Source: Flavobacterium psychroterrae (lineage in GTDB: Bacteria; Bacteroidota; Bacteroidia; Flavobacteriales; Flavobacteriaceae). Taken from it: DNA of 35,376 nucleotides. Positions 32,533-35,376 of the stretch are shown in pieces. The notes under the pieces are model-generated. The model made no database searches. It was not told the origin of the DNA and saw only the letters and a list, made by a program, of their open reading frames with translations. The stretch lies in contig NZ_JAGYVZ010000037.1 of NCBI RefSeq assembly GCF_018380615.1, positions 1-35,376 of the forward strand, written 5' to 3'. Positions within the stretch are counted from its first letter, which is position 1; every line of letters starts with the position of its first letter. A program made the translations under genes and the position numbers.

Positions 32533-35289
32533 ATGTCAGCAATTTCAGCTTTACGTGGTTATAGAACCCAATTTTTATATTCATTACATTATATCTTATA
32601 CTCCCTGTCAAATGATCTTGTATTTAGATTAGAAGGAGAAGAAGATTTAGATATTTTGGGTGATAATGGCCAACTTTTATATGCCATACAGTTAAAAAAT
32701 TTAGCAAAACCGATTACATTATCTGATGTTCTATCCGAGCAGAAAACTTCATTCATTAAGAGGTTTTTAGATAAATATTCAGACGCAATTCCAATACTGG
32801 TTTCCTATGGTGAAATAAGCCAAGAACTAAAGAATTGGGAAAAGCACAAAGATACTATTTCCGAAAAAGAGAAAACAACACTGAAAAAATACAAGATAAC
32901 GGAAGATGAATGGAAATTAGTTAAAAATAAAACTCAGTTTACAGAGATTAATGAGGAAGAGATCGCAGACGAGATAGAAAAATTAATTAAATGCAACTTC
33001 CCTGAAGTTGATCCCATTCCTACAATTGGATTTTTGTTGAATTGGTTGCAATTTATTGCTGAGAAACAACAGCCTATAACTACTAAAGATTTTTACAGCA
33101 AGATTCAGGATTTTGCAAAGTATTTGGCAGAGAGAATTGCAGTACATAATCAATATGGTTTAATATTGAAACCACTACACAAGGTTTCAACACAGAACGC
33201 TAATCAGGCACTTTTAGAAAGAGAATTCTACAATGCGACTTTAACGAGGTACGAACATATTTTGTTGGGTCTTGATGTTAATAGGGAAAAATATCTAGAA
33301 ACAATAAATGATGAGTTAAAAGAAAATAACACTATTATACTGAAAGGCGCATCTGGTCAAGGAAAGACAGTATTATTATATGGTTATGTTCATAATTATG
33401 TCAATGATTGGCTTTCTTACGAATTGAATATTCAACAAGATCCAATTATAACTCAACAGTCAATTCAAGCTGTTGCTTCTATAAGCAAGAAACTGGAAGT
33501 TCCAACTGTATTTTTAATTAATGTAAATCCAAACTCAACAGATTGGCTTCAAATAATAAAAGAATCAGCACATTTAAAGCATATTAGATTTTTAGTTGCT
33601 ATTAGAAATGAGGATTGGTACAGGGCATCAGCAATCGGAGTAGAATTTGAGTATAAAGAAATTGACTTATCCTTATCTAAGGAAGAAGCCGAAATAATTT
33701 ACACAAAATTAAACGAGCGAAATAAAATTACGCACTTTACAGACTTTGAACAGGCGTGGATTCAAATTGGAGATGGTGCTCCATTATTAGAATTTGTTTA
33801 CTCAATCACTCAAGGAAATTCATTACATAATAAGTTGAAACAGCAGGTTCAACAATTAGTTAAAGAAACGCATCAGGATAACAACTTGCAAATTGAGTTT
33901 TTACGAATCGTGAGTCTTTCAGATTCTTTAGGGGTTAAGATTGACATGTCTAAATTGGATTCCAATATTGATTATCAATTCATAATTGAAAAGCTAGAAA
34001 ATGAGTATTTGGTCAAAAAATCATTAGATAGAAAATATATTCAAGGATTGCACCTAATCCGTTCTCAAAAGTTGGTCGAAATACTTTTTGACGAATTCAT
34101 AAATTGCAAAGAAACATATGCTTATAAGTGTATTCCTCTAATAGACGAGAAAGATTTGTACTTGTTCTTATTACAAATGTTCCATCTTGAAATATTGAAA
34201 CCTAATCAATTTATTGCTGATTTAAACAGTAAAGTCCATATCAAAAGCTGGGCTGTATATGCTTCAATCTTAAAATCTTTTATATGGCTGGGTACTAAAA
34301 ATTATGTTGAAAGCAATCGTAAAGTTATAGATGATTGTAAAACAATTTGTGGTGGTGCTTGGACAATGTTTACCGATTTTATGTTTGGAAGCAATTATGA
34401 TAGAAACGGAATACTTGATATACTTAAAGTAGATGATGAACGGAGAGAAAAAATAAATAACATCAATCGGAGATTATTACCCAATAAAAATGTTTTCAAT
34501 TTAGCAACTGAAGTAATCAATAAACTTGATTTTCCAGAAGAAGTGCCTTTGACAACATTTGGTTGGAAATCTTTTGGAGAAATCTTGTTTTGGCTTAAAA
34601 ATATACCTAATCAAAAAGAAAAACTACCGCTTTTCGAGGAAAGTAAGTTTGAATTTGCTTTCCAAAATTTGGACAGCAAAAGCTTGTCCAAATTGATGTT
34701 AGGTATGCATTCTTATTCAGCGGAACTGGATGTTATAAGAAAAAAGTATGTTGCTATTTTCATTGAACAAATAAAGAGGGAATATGATGTTATTCATTTA
34801 TCAGTAGATGAAAATGAAGTCAATGTACATTACATTATTGATATTTTAAAAAATGTTGTGGAAAGGTCGACTAATGATTTCATTGTAGGTGTTTTAGATG
34901 TTATCAGAACTGCTCTACCAGATAAAAAACAGTTTAATTCTCAGGGATATGGTCATCGCTTACAAACACTTGCGATAGATCTTGATTCGACACATAAAAC
35001 AATGCCTGTTCAAAATATGCCTTTGGAGGAATGGGTAAATATCAATTCCTTAATTATCAAATTATATGAATATCAACTAAGACCAGAAGATTGGGATGAT
35101 TACAAAAATCAGTTAAACCAGTGGGAAGTAATTATCAACGATAAAATCAATGAGTTTAATACCTCGTTTGAGAAATTGTTTAAGGGTAGTGTGAATTATA
35201 TGCCAGTAATTCCGATTATGCAGAATGCTTTTTTTGAAAAGTCAGAAAGTATGCAAATTCTGGCAAAAGTGAGCATACCATTCCGGTAA
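32533..35289 (+). CDS. REase-like nuclease fused to STAND-type P-loop NTPase (candidate defence protein), 3' end disrupted
   Basis: 918 residues. Residues 1-60 carry GYRTQFLYSLHYIL, then E36-E37-D38-L-D40 and Q53-L-K55, the PD-(D/E)xK pattern of DUF4297/Cap4-like dsDNA nucleases. Walker A GASGQGKT is at 272-279. The Walker B strand reads VFLINVNPNSTDW (326-338), with Asn where an Asp is expected, and FLVAIRNEDWYR follows at 352-363, as in STAND-family proteins. The rest is long and helical, probably a repeat or sensor module. This nuclease-NTPase-sensor layout resembles Avs-type and other anti-phage STAND proteins. The last about 10 codons lie in IS21-like end repeats, so the natural C-terminus is probably lost. 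The function is inference; it could also act in plasmid or element exclusion. Confidence 0.75.
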   Translation: MSAISALRGYRTQFLYSLHYILYSLSNDLVFRLEGEEDLDILGDNGQLLYAIQLKNLAKPITLSDVLSEQKTSFIKRFLDKYSDAIPILVSYGEISQELKNWEKHKDTISEKEKTTLKKYKITEDEWKLVKNKTQFTEINEEEIADEIEKLIKCNFPEVDPIPTIGFLLNWLQFIAEKQQPITTKDFYSKIQDFAKYLAERIAVHNQYGLILKPLHKVSTQNANQALLEREFYNATLTRYEHILLGLDVNREKYLETINDELKENNTIILKGASGQGKTVLLYGYVHNYVNDWLSYELNIQQDPIITQQSIQAVASISKKLEVPTVFLINVNPNSTDWLQIIKESAHLKHIRFLVAIRNEDWYRASAIGVEFEYKEIDLSLSKEEAEIIYTKLNERNKITHFTDFEQAWIQIGDGAPLLEFVYSITQGNSLHNKLKQQVQQLVKETHQDNNLQIEFLRIVSLSDSLGVKIDMSKLDSNIDYQFIIEKLENEYLVKKSLDRKYIQGLHLIRSQKLVEILFDEFINCKETYAYKCIPLIDEKDLYLFLLQMFHLEILKPNQFIADLNSKVHIKSWAVYASILKSFIWLGTKNYVESNRKVIDDCKTICGGAWTMFTDFMFGSNYDRNGILDILKVDDERREKINNINRRLLPNKNVFNLATEVINKLDFPEEVPLTTFGWKSFGEILFWLKNIPNQKEKLPLFEESKFEFAFQNLDSKSLSKLMLGMHSYSAELDVIRKKYVAIFIEQIKREYDVIHLSVDENEVNVHYIIDILKNVVERSTNDFIVGVLDVIRTALPDKKQFNSQGYGHRLQTLAIDLDSTHKTMPVQNMPLEEWVNINSLIIKLYEYQLRPEDWDDYKNQLNQWEVIINDKINEFNTSFEKLFKGSVNYMPVIPIMQNAFFEKSESMQILAKVSIPFR

Positions 35290-35372
35290 AAGAGATCAGT
35301 TGATTCCGGTTTAAAGTGACCACCCTATTCTTGTAAAAGAGATCAGTTGATTCCGGTTCAAAGTGACCACCT
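35258..35372. mobile_element. Tandem end repeats of a probable IS21-family element
   Basis: Degenerate 20-23 bp units TTCCGGTAAAAGAGATCAG and TTCCGGTTTAAAGTGACC repeat. The block 35286-35324 is repeated at 35333-35371 with a single mismatch, offset by 47 nt; a more diverged unit is at 35258-35280. IS21-family ends carry several such transposase-binding repeats. No istA/istB gene is in the window because it ends at once; the element would continue to the right. The frame ending at 35289 stops inside these repeats. Confidence 0.6.
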
Positions 35373-35376
35373 CAAA

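Noticed and set aside
35258..35372. Short regularly spaced repeats as a CRISPR array
   Set aside because: Units are degenerate, nearly contiguous and only about five; no unique spacers of proper length and no cas genes. The pattern fits an insertion-sequence end.

Overview
The window looks like a Flavobacterium-type chromosome (Bacteroidota). The base composition is AT-rich, start sites mostly lack Shine-Dalgarno sequences, several promoters carry the Bacteroidota -7 motif TAnnTTTG, the spacers are full of Flavobacterium-style inverted repeats, and the gene families (IntDOT-type integrase, split KdpD, LexA-DinB-DnaE cassette) fit that phylum. This placement is inferred from the sequence alone. 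No rRNA, tRNA or CRISPR array was seen.

Region 1 (1-2.7 kb) holds two minus-strand genes, a luciferase-like flavin monooxygenase and a secreted polysaccharide-deacetylase-like protein. Region 2 (2.8-14.4 kb) is a complete potassium-uptake locus: an NtrC-type sigma-54 response regulator, a small unknown protein, a 28-residue membrane peptide, kdpF, kdpA, kdpB, kdpC, an outer-membrane barrel protein, a KdpD that stops after its N-terminal sensor half, and a separate HAMP/PAS histidine kinase. The usual one-piece KdpD and OmpR-type KdpE are replaced by a three-gene signalling set that brackets the transporter. Nearly every spacer from kdpF to the kinase gene contains its own imperfect inverted repeat.

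Region 3 (14.5-16.2 kb) has a RelE/ParE-type toxin-antitoxin pair and a PAP2 phosphatase, closed by a nested palindromic element. Region 4 (16.2-25.0 kb) is a DNA-damage block: a self-cleaving LexA-like XRE/S24 repressor divergent from dinB and a short dnaE (a translesion cassette), then a DnaQ-exonuclease/GIY-YIG fusion, exonuclease III, AlkB and a DUF1810 protein. A minus-strand amino-acid permease follows.

Region 5 (from about 26.8 kb to the end) is accessory DNA. After a gene-free stretch with a decayed reading frame comes an IntDOT-like tyrosine recombinase, an XRE regulator, two unknown transcription units that share an upstream TATCC-N15-TATCC element, a 538-residue protein with an internal duplication, and a 918-residue protein joining a PD-(D/E)xK nuclease-like N-terminus to a STAND-like P-loop NTPase. 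That last gene resembles anti-phage NTPases in layout, and its 3' end runs into tandem repeats typical of an IS21-family end, so it is probably truncated. The best candidates for undescribed biology are this nuclease-NTPase and the neighbouring operon.
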